Shown piece after piece: positions 5,147 to 11,754 of a stretch of 11,754 bases of DNA (positions are counted from its first letter, which is position 1; each line of letters opens with the position of its first letter). Where the stretch lies: positions 1 through 11,754 of the forward strand of contig DZBC01000039.1 of assembly GCA_022729835.1 (NCBI GenBank). Direction: 5' to 3'. The translations under genes and the position numbers were made by a program. Under the pieces are notes generated by a model. It was not told the origin of the DNA, did not search any database, and saw only the letters and a program-made list of their open reading frames with translations. Source of the DNA: Sulfuricurvum sp. GTDB taxonomy: Bacteria; Campylobacterota; Campylobacteria; Campylobacterales; Sulfurimonadaceae.

Positions 5147-8128
5147 TCACATCAACTTCACTTTCGCCGATCTCAAATACTCCAGTGTCGTCTTGATAAT
5201 ATCATCATCATCTTTACTCGCCGCCTTTAGCGTCTCTTTAGCGCCGCTGATAAACTCCAGCGTAATATTTTGCGCATATGAACTGATGGTTTTGATCCTC
5301 TTCTCGAGTGCGAGCAGTTTGATCACCATGAGCTCAAAGAACTGCTTGGTGGGGGTGTCGAGTTTGCCGAAGCGGTCGGTGATCTCCTCTTCGATCTCAT
5401 ATACCTCAAGCGGACTTTCGCACTGGCTAAGGCGGCGGTAGAGCTCTAAGCGCACGCGGTCGGTGTTGATGATCTCGTCGCTTAGATAGGCTGAAATAGC
5501 GAGCTTGATGTCCACCTTGGCGCGTGGGGTCTCTTGCTTGTTGCTAAGCTCCCGGATCGCCTCTTCGAGCATTTTCAGATAGAGTGAATAGCCGATGTTT
5601 TTGATATGTCCGCTCTGTGCGTCGCCGATCAGGTTGCCACCGCCGCGAATCTCCAGATCGTGATAGGCCAGCACCGAACCGCTGCCCAAAAAGCTGTTGC
5701 TCTCCAGCGCGATGAGCCGCTTTTTGGCCTCGTCGGTAAGGTGCTCACGGTCTTCGACGATGAAGTAGGCAAAGCCCTCCACGCTGCCCCGCCCTACACG
5801 TCCGCGCAACTGATGCAGATCGGCGATCCCAAAGCGATCCGCGCCGTCGATGACCATGGTATTGACGCGCGGCATGTGGATGCCGGACTCGATGATGGAG
5901 GTGGCGAGCAGCAGGTCGTATTTGCCCTCTTCAAACTTCATCAACTCCTCTTCGGCCTGCGCTGCGGGGATTTTGGAGTGGAGCATCAAGATGCGCAAAC
6001 TGGGCAGAAGGGCTTTGAGCTCTCCCTCTTTGATGACCATATGGTCAATCGAGTTATGCACATAAAAGAGCTGCCCGCCGCGTCGCAGTTCGCGCAAGAT
6101 CACCTCTTTGATCAGCTTCTCGTCATACGCCTTGACAAAGGTACGCACGCCGACGCGCTCACTGGGCGGTGTGAGCAGGGTGCTGAGCGTCTTGATGGAG
6201 CTGAGGGCTTGGTTGAGCGATCTAGGAATCGGCGTGGCGCTCATGGAGAGCAGATGCACTTTTTCATAGAGCTGCTTGAGCTTCTCTTTTTGTTTGACGC
6301 CAAACTTGTGCTCTTCGTCGATGATGACCAAGCCCATGTTGTGAAAATGCACCCCAAAAAGCGCGTGTGTCCCTACCACGATGCGGATTTCGCCGCTGCT
6401 AAGCCCCTTAAGCACGGCGTTTTTCTGCACCGTGGTGAGGAAGCGATCAAGCCGTGAGATGCCGTAGCCGCTGTTGATGAAGCGCTTCTCAATGGAGTGA
6501 AAATGCTGGGCGCTGAGCAGCGTCGTGGGCACGATGAGCGCCGCCTGAAAGCCCGCGCGCACGGTGGCAAAGATGGCATTCATCGCCACTTCGGTCTTGC
6601 CAAATCCCACGTCGCCGCTGAGCAGTCGATCCATGATCACGCCCGAAGCAAGATCGCTCAAAATCTCCGCAATCGCGTCGCTCTGATCTATCGTGTACTC
6701 AAACCCCGCCATTTTGGCAAACGCCGCCATCTCCTGAGGGTTGTGCGCGATCACCGGCGCTTTGATCAGCGCTCTCGAAGCCGCCGTACCCACGATCTCG
6801 CCCGCGATCTCAAAGAGCCGTTTGCGCACACTCTCTTTGAGTTTGACAAAGCCCCCCTTGCCCAAGCGATCGAGCACCGGCACCACGCCGCCTGCGATGT
6901 AGCGGTCGATCACCTCAAGGTTTTCTACCGGAAGCAACACCCGATCATCGCCTTGGTAGCGGATCTTGATAAAGTCCTTGACCCCGCCGAGAATACGCGC
7001 CTGCTCGATGGCTTCAAAGATCCCCACGCCGTACTCTTCATGCACGACATAATCGCCGGGCTTGAGCTCATCGAGCAGAAGCGAACTTTTGCGGCGGCGG
7101 CGTTTTTTGACGGGCTTGTTGAGTGAAATGATCAGCTCATCGTCGTTGATAAGGCTTAGAATAAGGCCCGATTGCTTTACATGTAAGCCTTTGGTATCGT
7201 ACAAGCCCACCGCTTTGAGCTGCGCTTCGCTTGAGGCGATAATGGTGACGCGCTTCTTTTGATGCACTTTGAGCAAGGTGCCCACATCGGTGATCGAGAG
7301 CTCTTTGGTGCGCTCACTTTGGGGCATCGGTGTAATTGCCTCAAAACACCGCCGCTCGACCTGAGGGGTGTTGAGCGCATACGCCTCTTCGATCTGCATT
7401 TCAAGCGGCGCAATGCTCACCGCCTGCTTGCCCTCCAAAAAGTTCTCGGACAGATCCCCCAGCAGCCAAAAGCCCAGCGAAGCGATATCCTTGACAAAAC
7501 TATCGCTCTGACACCCCAAAACCCTTACATGTAATGCATCATACTGCGCTTCATCAAGGGCAAAAAAGGCGGGATTGAGGGTGATGGTATCGACCTCATC
7601 ACCGCGCGTGCGCTGGGTTTCGCTTTCATACGCTTTGATCTGCTCGATCTCATCGTCAAAGAGTGAAATGCGCCACGGATGGGCACTTCCGGGGGGAAAA
7701 ACATCGATGATGTCGCCACGAAACGACACCTCCCCCTCCACCTCGACGATATCAACGATGCTATACCCCCAGTGCAGCATCTGATGCTTAAAAGCGCTTA
7801 GGTTAAGTCGGTCGCCAAAGCTAAGACTGCGTCCTAGAAGCAGGTTTTTTTTGGGAAAGCGAAAAAGCAGGGTTTTAAAAGGAGCGATAATAAGGTGGCG
7901 CTTGGGATCATACACACGGATCACCTCAAAGAGCGCGGAGAGCTCCTCGCCGTAGCTACGCAGATCATCGAGGTAGGTGGCGCGCATATCGGGTAGCACC
8001 AGAGACTCAAGATCCAAAAAGAGCGCCACATCGCGCAGACGCGCCGCCTGCGCCGCATCCTCACACACCACCACCTGCGGCGGCTTCTTGGTGCTCTTGA
8101 GATAGTCATAAAAGCGGCTCTGAATCAC
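5147..8128 (-). CDS. mfd: Transcription-repair coupling factor Mfd
   Basis: Mfd displaces RNA polymerase stalled at DNA lesions and recruits UvrA for nucleotide excision repair. About 993 residues, close to the size of Campylobacterota Mfd and shorter than the ~1150 of E. coli. Domains in order (numbering from the alternative upstream GTG): an N-terminal UvrB-like region; the RNA-polymerase-interacting CarD-like domain around 355-420 (GDYVVHEEYGVGIFEA ... VLLPVENLEVIDRYI); and the RecG-like motor with Walker A GDVGFGKTE near 500-510, DEEH near 605, MSATPIPRSL, and motif VI QLRGRVGRG near 775. The C-terminal domain ends at the TGA at 5147-5149. I prefer the GTG at 8126-8128 because AAAAGG (8135-8140) is then 6 bases away. 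The GTG at 8132-8134 would abut that site with no spacer. Two TTACATGTAA copies lie inside the gene. Confidence 0.97.
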   Translation of the reverse strand: MIQSRFYDYLKSTKKPPQVVVCEDAAQAARLRDVALFLDLESLVLPDMRATYLDDLRSYGEELSALFEVIRVYDPKRHLIIAPFKTLLFRFPKKNLLLGRSLSFGDRLNLSAFKHQMLHWGYSIVDIVEVEGEVSFRGDIIDVFPPGSAHPWRISLFDDEIEQIKAYESETQRTRGDEVDTITLNPAFFALDEAQYDALHVRVLGCQSDSFVKDIASLGFWLLGDLSENFLEGKQAVSIAPLEMQIEEAYALNTPQVERRCFEAITPMPQSERTKELSITDVGTLLKVHQKKRVTIIASSEAQLKAVGLYDTKGLHVKQSGLILSLINDDELIISLNKPVKKRRRRKSSLLLDELKPGDYVVHEEYGVGIFEAIEQARILGGVKDFIKIRYQGDDRVLLPVENLEVIDRYIAGGVVPVLDRLGKGGFVKLKESVRKRLFEIAGEIVGTAASRALIKAPVIAHNPQEMAAFAKMAGFEYTIDQSDAIAEILSDLASGVIMDRLLSGDVGFGKTEVAMNAIFATVRAGFQAALIVPTTLLSAQHFHSIEKRFINSGYGISRLDRFLTTVQKNAVLKGLSSGEIRIVVGTHALFGVHFHNMGLVIIDEEHKFGVKQKEKLKQLYEKVHLLSMSATPIPRSLNQALSSIKTLSTLLTPPSERVGVRTFVKAYDEKLIKEVILRELRRGGQLFYVHNSIDHMVIKEGELKALLPSLRILMLHSKIPAAQAEEELMKFEEGKYDLLLATSIIESGIHMPRVNTMVIDGADRFGIADLHQLRGRVGRGSVEGFAYFIVEDREHLTDEAKKRLIALESNSFLGSGSVLAYHDLEIRGGGNLIGDAQSGHIKNIGYSLYLKMLEEAIRELSNKQETPRAKVDIKLAISAYLSDEIINTDRVRLELYRRLSQCESPLEVYEIEEEITDRFGKLDTPTKQFFELMVIKLLALEKRIKTISSYAQNITLEFISGAKETLKAASKDDDDIIKTTLEYLRSAKVKLM
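7177..7186. repeat. TTACATGTAA palindrome, copy 3 (in mfd)
   Basis: Perfect copy in the N-terminal part of mfd, read as Leu-His-Val in KGLHVKQ, upstream of the CarD-like domain. Confidence 0.8.
7525..7534. repeat. TTACATGTAA palindrome, copy 4 (in mfd)
   Basis: Perfect copy 348 bases from copy 3 in mfd, again in the Leu-His-Val frame (DALHVRV). The UUA leucine codon stands out in a GC-rich gene that favours other leucine codons. Confidence 0.8.
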
Positions 8129-8148
8129 ACACACCCTTTTTACGTGGC

Positions 8149-8154
8149 ATTGTA
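8149..8154 (-). promoter_or_regulatory. Candidate -10 box of the mfd promoter
   Basis: On the minus strand CGCTACAATGCC contains TACAAT (one mismatch to consensus), about 20 bases upstream of the preferred mfd GTG, implying a short leader that includes the AAAAGG ribosome-binding site. No good -35 is visible. The TTACATGTAA copy at 8174-8183 lies roughly where a -35 or an activator site would be. The flanking bases resemble those around the candidate box ahead of the HEPN gene. Confidence 0.4.
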
Positions 8155-8173
8155 GCGAAGGGGGGCTTTGGGG

Positions 8174-8183
8174 TTACATGTAA
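8174..8183. repeat. TTACATGTAA palindrome, copy 5 (intergenic, upstream of mfd)
   Basis: The only non-coding copy. It lies 20 bases upstream of the candidate mfd -10 box, so it overlaps the place where a -35 or an operator would be. Confidence 0.8.
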
Positions 8184-8370
8184 GCAATCAACACAGATCA
8201 ATCTGAAACACCAAAGCAATTGTGCACAGATGCTCAATATTGAAATGGGCGCTGTTGGCCCGCCTGCGCCGACTCTTAGGTCTATTCTATCGGGGAATCA
8301 GGTGGAAATTTTGATTGAAATCGGTAAGATGCGTGGGTAAAAAGTGATAAAGCTGCGGATAAGAAGTAAT

Positions 8371-11094
8371 ATGAACCAACATGATACGAACCAAAACCCA
8401 GAACAAATCGCAAGAGACACCATAGATAAGTTACTGCGCAGTGCAGGTTGGGCGATACAGAGTGCCAAAAAAATAAATTGGAATGAATCACTTGGCATTG
8501 CCATAAAAGAGTATCAAACGGATGTCGGACCGGCTGATTATGTGCTCTTTGTAGATAGAAAGCCAGTTGGTATCATAGAAGCCAAAAAAGAGGAAGTTGG
8601 GCAAAATCTCTCTAGCATTGAAGAGCAGTCATCTGGTTATGCGAATGCAAAATTAAAATATCTTAACAACGACCCCTTGCGATTTGTTTATGAAAGCACG
8701 GGCGTACTTACAAGATTTACAAACTACCAAGACCCAAAACCTCGCGCTAGGGAACTGTTTAGTTTCCATACTCCAAAAACTTTGCTTTTATGGTCAAAAC
8801 AAGAAAAAACCCTAAGAGAAAGATTTTTTGATATTCCAGAACTTGAAACAGATGGTTTCAGACCCGCTCAAATCAAAGCAATCAAAAACCTAGAAAGCTC
8901 ATTGAAACAAAATCGCCCTCGTGCACTGATCCAAATGGCAACGGGAGCTGGAAAAACTTTTACAGCCGCTTCATTTATCTATAGACTGCTGAAATTTGCA
9001 AAAGCCCATAGGATACTATTTCTAGTAGATACGAAAAACCTTGGCGAACAAGCAGAACAAGAGTTTATGAAGTTTGTGCCACAAGATGACAATAGAAAAT
9101 TCACAGAGCTTTACAATGTACAAAGGCTTAGTTCAAGCTACATCGCAAGCGATGCGCAAGTGTGTATCTCCACCATTCAGCGGCTCTACTCCATCCTAAA
9201 AGGGGAAGAGCTAGACGACAAAGCCGAAGAAGAGAACCCAAACGAGTCAAGTTGGAAACCAAAAGAGCCACTGCCCGTCGTGTACAATGAAAAATACGGC
9301 ATCGAAACCTTTGACTTTATCGTCATCGATGAGTGCCACCGCTCTATCTACAACCTTTGGCAACAAGTCCTAGACTACTTTGACGCGTACCTCGTAGGAC
9401 TGACCGCCACACCCGATAAAAGAACCTTTGGATTTTTCAATGAAAATGTCGTCAGTGAATACACCTACGAAGAGTCGGTAGCCGATGGGGTCAATGTCCC
9501 CTATGATGTCTTCATAATAGATACGGATATTACAAAAAATGGTGGAAAAATTCCCATTCATGAACTTATTGAAAAAAGAGAGAAACTCAGCCGCAAAAAA
9601 AGATGGGAGCGCACCGAAGAGGAGGAGGTCTATACACCCAACAAATTAGACAAAGATGTGGTCAACCCAAGCCAGATAAGAAACATCATCAAGGCCTACA
9701 AAGAGAATTTGCCAAAAATCTTCCCCAATCGCATCGATGAAAACGGCGAACTGGAAGTACCAAAAACGCTCATCTTTGCCAAAACAGACTCCCATGCGGA
9801 CGACATCATCAAAATAATTCGTGAAGAGTTCGCAGAGGGGAATGACTTTTGCAAAAAAGTGACGTACAAAATAGATGAAGACCCCAAATCGGTTATCAAC
9901 AAGTTTCGCAACAACTACAATCCGAGAATCGCCGTAACCGTAGATATGATCGCCACAGGAACAGATATAAAACCTCTTGAAGTCCTGCTTTTTATGAGAG
10001 ATGTCAAAAGTACCAACTATTTCCAGCAGATGATAGGAAGAGGAAGCAGAACCATCAACGATGATGACCTGCAACAAGTCTCACGCATGGCAAAAGTAAA
10101 AACACACTTTGTGGTAGTCGATGCTATAGGAGCAACAAAGTCCAAAAAAACAGACAGTAGACCACTAGAGCGAAAACCATCCGTTCCTATGAAAGACCTC
10201 CTTGGAGCAGTGCTGATGGGTGCAACCGATGAAGACCTTTTCACATCTCTAGCCAATAGGCTTATAAGACTCGATAAGCAAATCACCGAAGAGGAAAAAG
10301 AAAAAATCAGTGATCTAAGCGGTGGCAAAAGTATCAATCATATCATCAAAGACCTGCTAAATGTTTATGACCCTGATGTGCTAGAAACTACACCACAAGA
10401 AGAACTCATAAAAGAGGTGCAAACCACCTTTAACGGAGAGTTAAACGACTACCTTGAAAATGTACGGCGTGTGCATGAACAAATCATCGATGGGGTCAAT
10501 CTTGATACCGTACTCGTAGCAGACTGGGACAAAGGCTCTACAGACAAAGTAAATCAAATCATCACAGAGTTTAAGGCGTACATACAAGAGCATAAAGATG
10601 AGATAACAGCCCTAAAAATCTTCTACAATGAGCCACACAGAAGAAGAGAACTCACATCAAAGATGGTAAAAGAGCTCCTCGCACACATCAAAGCAAATAA
10701 ACCAAGATTAGCTCCAAGCATCGTGTGGGAAGCATACCGGCAACTAGGGGAGACAAACCCACAAAGCCCAAAAAGTGAGATAATCGCTCTCGTATCGATT
10801 CTGCGACGACTCACAGGACTTGATAGCAAGCTCACGGGCTATGACCTCACGATAGATAAAAACTTCCAAAAATGGGTCTTTGCCAAACAAGCAGGAAGCT
10901 TAAAATATACAACAGAGCAGATGGAGTGGCTACGGATGATAAAAGAGCATATAGCATCTAGCTTACATGTAGAGATCGATGACTTAGACTATACACCGTT
11001 TGACGCACAGGGCGGAAGAGGAAAAATGTGGCAACTCTTTGGAGAAGAGATGGGAATAATCATAGATGAGCTCAACGAAGCATTGGCGGCATAG
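8371..11094 (+). CDS. hsdR: Type I restriction enzyme R (HsdR) subunit
   Basis: Motor and nuclease subunit of a type I restriction-modification complex, which translocates DNA and cleaves unmodified targets with HsdM and HsdS. About 907 residues. The N-terminal PD-(D/E)XK nuclease shows GPADYVLF (D56) and IIEAKKE (E70, K72). The helicase core has Walker A TGAGKTF (K195), DECH (320-323), LTATPDKRT (344 onward) and motif VI MIGRGSRT (554-561). The remaining ~340 residues fit the EcoEI-type C-terminal region. I chose the ATG at 8371 because MNQ...NPEQIARDTIDKLL matches the usual family start; an in-frame GTG at 8344 adds nine unlikely residues. It is markedly more AT-rich than mfd, which suggests acquisition. 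It is first in its operon, followed 17 bases later by a YhcG-like gene; no hsdM or hsdS is in the window. Confidence 0.95.
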   Translation: MNQHDTNQNPEQIARDTIDKLLRSAGWAIQSAKKINWNESLGIAIKEYQTDVGPADYVLFVDRKPVGIIEAKKEEVGQNLSSIEEQSSGYANAKLKYLNNDPLRFVYESTGVLTRFTNYQDPKPRARELFSFHTPKTLLLWSKQEKTLRERFFDIPELETDGFRPAQIKAIKNLESSLKQNRPRALIQMATGAGKTFTAASFIYRLLKFAKAHRILFLVDTKNLGEQAEQEFMKFVPQDDNRKFTELYNVQRLSSSYIASDAQVCISTIQRLYSILKGEELDDKAEEENPNESSWKPKEPLPVVYNEKYGIETFDFIVIDECHRSIYNLWQQVLDYFDAYLVGLTATPDKRTFGFFNENVVSEYTYEESVADGVNVPYDVFIIDTDITKNGGKIPIHELIEKREKLSRKKRWERTEEEEVYTPNKLDKDVVNPSQIRNIIKAYKENLPKIFPNRIDENGELEVPKTLIFAKTDSHADDIIKIIREEFAEGNDFCKKVTYKIDEDPKSVINKFRNNYNPRIAVTVDMIATGTDIKPLEVLLFMRDVKSTNYFQQMIGRGSRTINDDDLQQVSRMAKVKTHFVVVDAIGATKSKKTDSRPLERKPSVPMKDLLGAVLMGATDEDLFTSLANRLIRLDKQITEEEKEKISDLSGGKSINHIIKDLLNVYDPDVLETTPQEELIKEVQTTFNGELNDYLENVRRVHEQIIDGVNLDTVLVADWDKGSTDKVNQIITEFKAYIQEHKDEITALKIFYNEPHRRRELTSKMVKELLAHIKANKPRLAPSIVWEAYRQLGETNPQSPKSEIIALVSILRRLTGLDSKLTGYDLTIDKNFQKWVFAKQAGSLKYTTEQMEWLRMIKEHIASSLHVEIDDLDYTPFDAQGGRGKMWQLFGEEMGIIIDELNEALAA
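10963..10972. repeat. TTACATGTAG, one-mismatch copy of the palindrome (in hsdR)
   Basis: Differs from TTACATGTAA only at the last base and is again read as Leu-His-Val (SSLHVEID). It may be chance, since hsdR looks foreign and has no perfect copy. Confidence 0.4.
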
Positions 11095-11111
11095 ATGAGA
11101 GAGGATAATGT

Positions 11112-11754
11112 ATGAAAAATAGCATAACAACAAACCAAAACTTCTATAGTGAAATTAAAACTCTATTACAAAATGCAAGAAATAGTGTCTATCAAACTAT
11201 CAATACCACCATGACAAAAACCTACTACGAGATAGGTAGGAGAATAGTAGAAGAGGAGCAAGGGGGTGAAGCAAGAGCTACTTATGGCAAAGCACTTATC
11301 AAAAATCTCTCAACGGAGCTTACCAAAGAGTTTGGTAAAGGCTTTTCTGAAGATAATTTAGAAAATATGAGGAAGTTTTATCTCGCTTTTTCAATTTCCG
11401 AGACGCCGTCTCGGAAATTTGAACTTAGCTGGTCCCACTATCTTTTTTTGACACGAATCTCAAACATTGATGAGCGAAATTTTTATGAGATAGAATCGGT
11501 TCAAAATAGCTGGACACTCAAAGAGCTCAAAAGGCAGTTTAATAGCGGGTTATTCGAGAGGTTAAAGCTAAGCTACGACAAATCAAAAGTAAAAGAGCTT
11601 TCACAAAATGGGCAAATCATAAGCTCACCACAAGAGCTGATAAAAGACCCTTATATTTTAGAGTTTGTGGGGCTTCCTGTGCTTACAAGCTATAGCGAGA
11701 GTGAGCTAGAACAAAAGCTTATTGATAAGCTAGAGCATTTTTTGCTAGAGCTTG
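11112..11754 (+). CDS. YhcG/DUF1016-family PD-(D/E)XK nuclease-like protein (3' truncated by window edge)
   Basis: The open frame continues past the right edge; 214 codons are visible. The N-terminal domain reads NFYSEIKTLLQNARNSVYQ, then YYEIGRRIVEEEQGG, YGKALIKNLSTELTKEFGKGF and the diagnostic LSWSHYLFL, all typical of the DUF1016 N-terminal region. The C-terminal PD-(D/E)XK nuclease domain of the family is just beginning (DPYILEFVGLP ... LEQKLIDKLEHFLLEL). Such proteins are often found inside type I restriction loci and near mobile DNA, consistent with its place 17 bases after hsdR; a defence or nuclease role is inferred. The ATG at 11112 follows GAGAGG with about 8 bases between. A nearly perfect palindrome is embedded in the coding sequence at 11393-11419. 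Confidence 0.9.
   Translation, partial: MKNSITTNQNFYSEIKTLLQNARNSVYQTINTTMTKTYYEIGRRIVEEEQGGEARATYGKALIKNLSTELTKEFGKGFSEDNLENMRKFYLAFSISETPSRKFELSWSHYLFLTRISNIDERNFYEIESVQNSWTLKELKRQFNSGLFERLKLSYDKSKVKELSQNGQIISSPQELIKDPYILEFVGLPVLTSYSESELEQKLIDKLEHFLLEL
11393..11419. repeat. 27-base palindrome inside the YhcG-like gene
   Basis: Arms of 13 bases, AATTTCCGAGACG and its exact reverse complement, are separated by a single C. The repeat is read in frame as part of SISETPSRKFE, between the conserved FYLAF and LSWSHY segments, a stretch that I recall as variable in the family. It is coding DNA and there is no T-run next to it, so it is not an ordinary terminator. Confidence 0.85.

Larger units (their letters stand above)
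8129..8370. other. Divergent intergenic region between mfd and hsdR
   Basis: This stretch separates the minus-strand mfd from the plus-strand hsdR and must carry both promoters. I see the candidate mfd -10 (8149-8154), one TTACATGTAA (8174-8183), the short palindrome CAATATTG (about 8235-8242), and a GC-rich patch near 8247-8272 with short GGCGC/GCGCC arms flanked by AT-rich DNA. No strong promoter with paired -35 and -10 is evident for hsdR. No tRNA or direct repeat typical of an integration site is seen. The composition drop into hsdR suggests that the edge of a transferred segment lies here. Confidence 0.5.

Noticed and set aside
5606..6457. Long plus-strand open frame of 283 codons
   Set aside because: It is fully antisense to the conserved helicase core of mfd; its residues show no domain, and the openness follows from GC-rich codon structure of the opposite strand.
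6497..7126. Plus-strand open frame of 209 codons
   Set aside because: Antisense to the mfd CarD-like and motor regions; rich in His and Arg as expected for a shadow frame, and no ribosome-binding site.
8248..8272. GC-rich patch with GGCGC and GCGCC arms upstream of hsdR
   Set aside because: The arms are only five bases with a 13-base loop and no T-run, too weak to call a terminator, attachment site or RNA.
9646..10077. Minus-strand open frame of 143 codons
   Set aside because: Antisense to hsdR helicase motifs, which are clearly the conserved coding sequence.
1..11754. CRISPR array, tRNA, rRNA, transposase or integrase
   Set aside because: No regularly spaced direct repeats, no cloverleaf-like sequence and no recombinase motifs were seen on either strand.

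Overview
The window looks like chromosomal DNA of a Campylobacterota (epsilonproteobacterial) organism. The best evidence is a compact, roughly 993-residue Mfd, shorter than the ~1150 residues of enterobacterial Mfd, together with a mosaic of moderately GC-rich core genes and AT-richer accessory genes. This placement is inferred from overall gene character, not from a database search.

Layout. Positions 1-65 probably hold the last codons of a plus-strand gene that converges on the rest. From 106 to 8128 every gene lies on the minus strand. Read in the direction of transcription they are: mfd (transcription-repair coupling factor), a hairpin terminator, a tight three-gene cassette (HEPN-domain protein, ParA/MinD-like ATPase with a variant KGGVGRS P-loop, and a second P-loop ATPase with a Walker A GGRGVGKT), then a four-helix cytochrome b561-like membrane protein, a VOC/glyoxalase-fold protein and an AraC-family regulator. 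After a 242-base divergent intergenic region, the plus strand carries a type I restriction enzyme R subunit (hsdR) and the first 214 codons of a YhcG/DUF1016-type PD-(D/E)XK protein that runs off the right edge.

How the genes relate. The housekeeping gene mfd is flanked on both sides by probable defence or accessory modules. On its right is the start of a type I restriction-modification locus, where hsdM and hsdS would be expected downstream of the window. On its left is the HEPN / KGGVGR-ATPase / P-loop-ATPase cassette, whose cistrons overlap by 4 and 8 bases and must be co-translated. I do not recognise the cassette as a named system. Its architecture (a HEPN protein plus two NTPases) fits a conflict or abortive-infection-type module, and it is the main candidate for something undescribed here. 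The cytochrome b, VOC and AraC genes follow with gaps of 17 and 31 bases and then a 17-base gap or 4-base overlap, so they may be transcribed with it, but they look functionally unrelated.

A second notable signal is not a gene. The 10-base palindrome TTACATGTAA occurs five times perfectly between 1455 and 8183 (about 0.01 expected by chance in this length), with a one-mismatch copy in hsdR. All five copies inside genes are read in the same frame, as Leu-His-Val.
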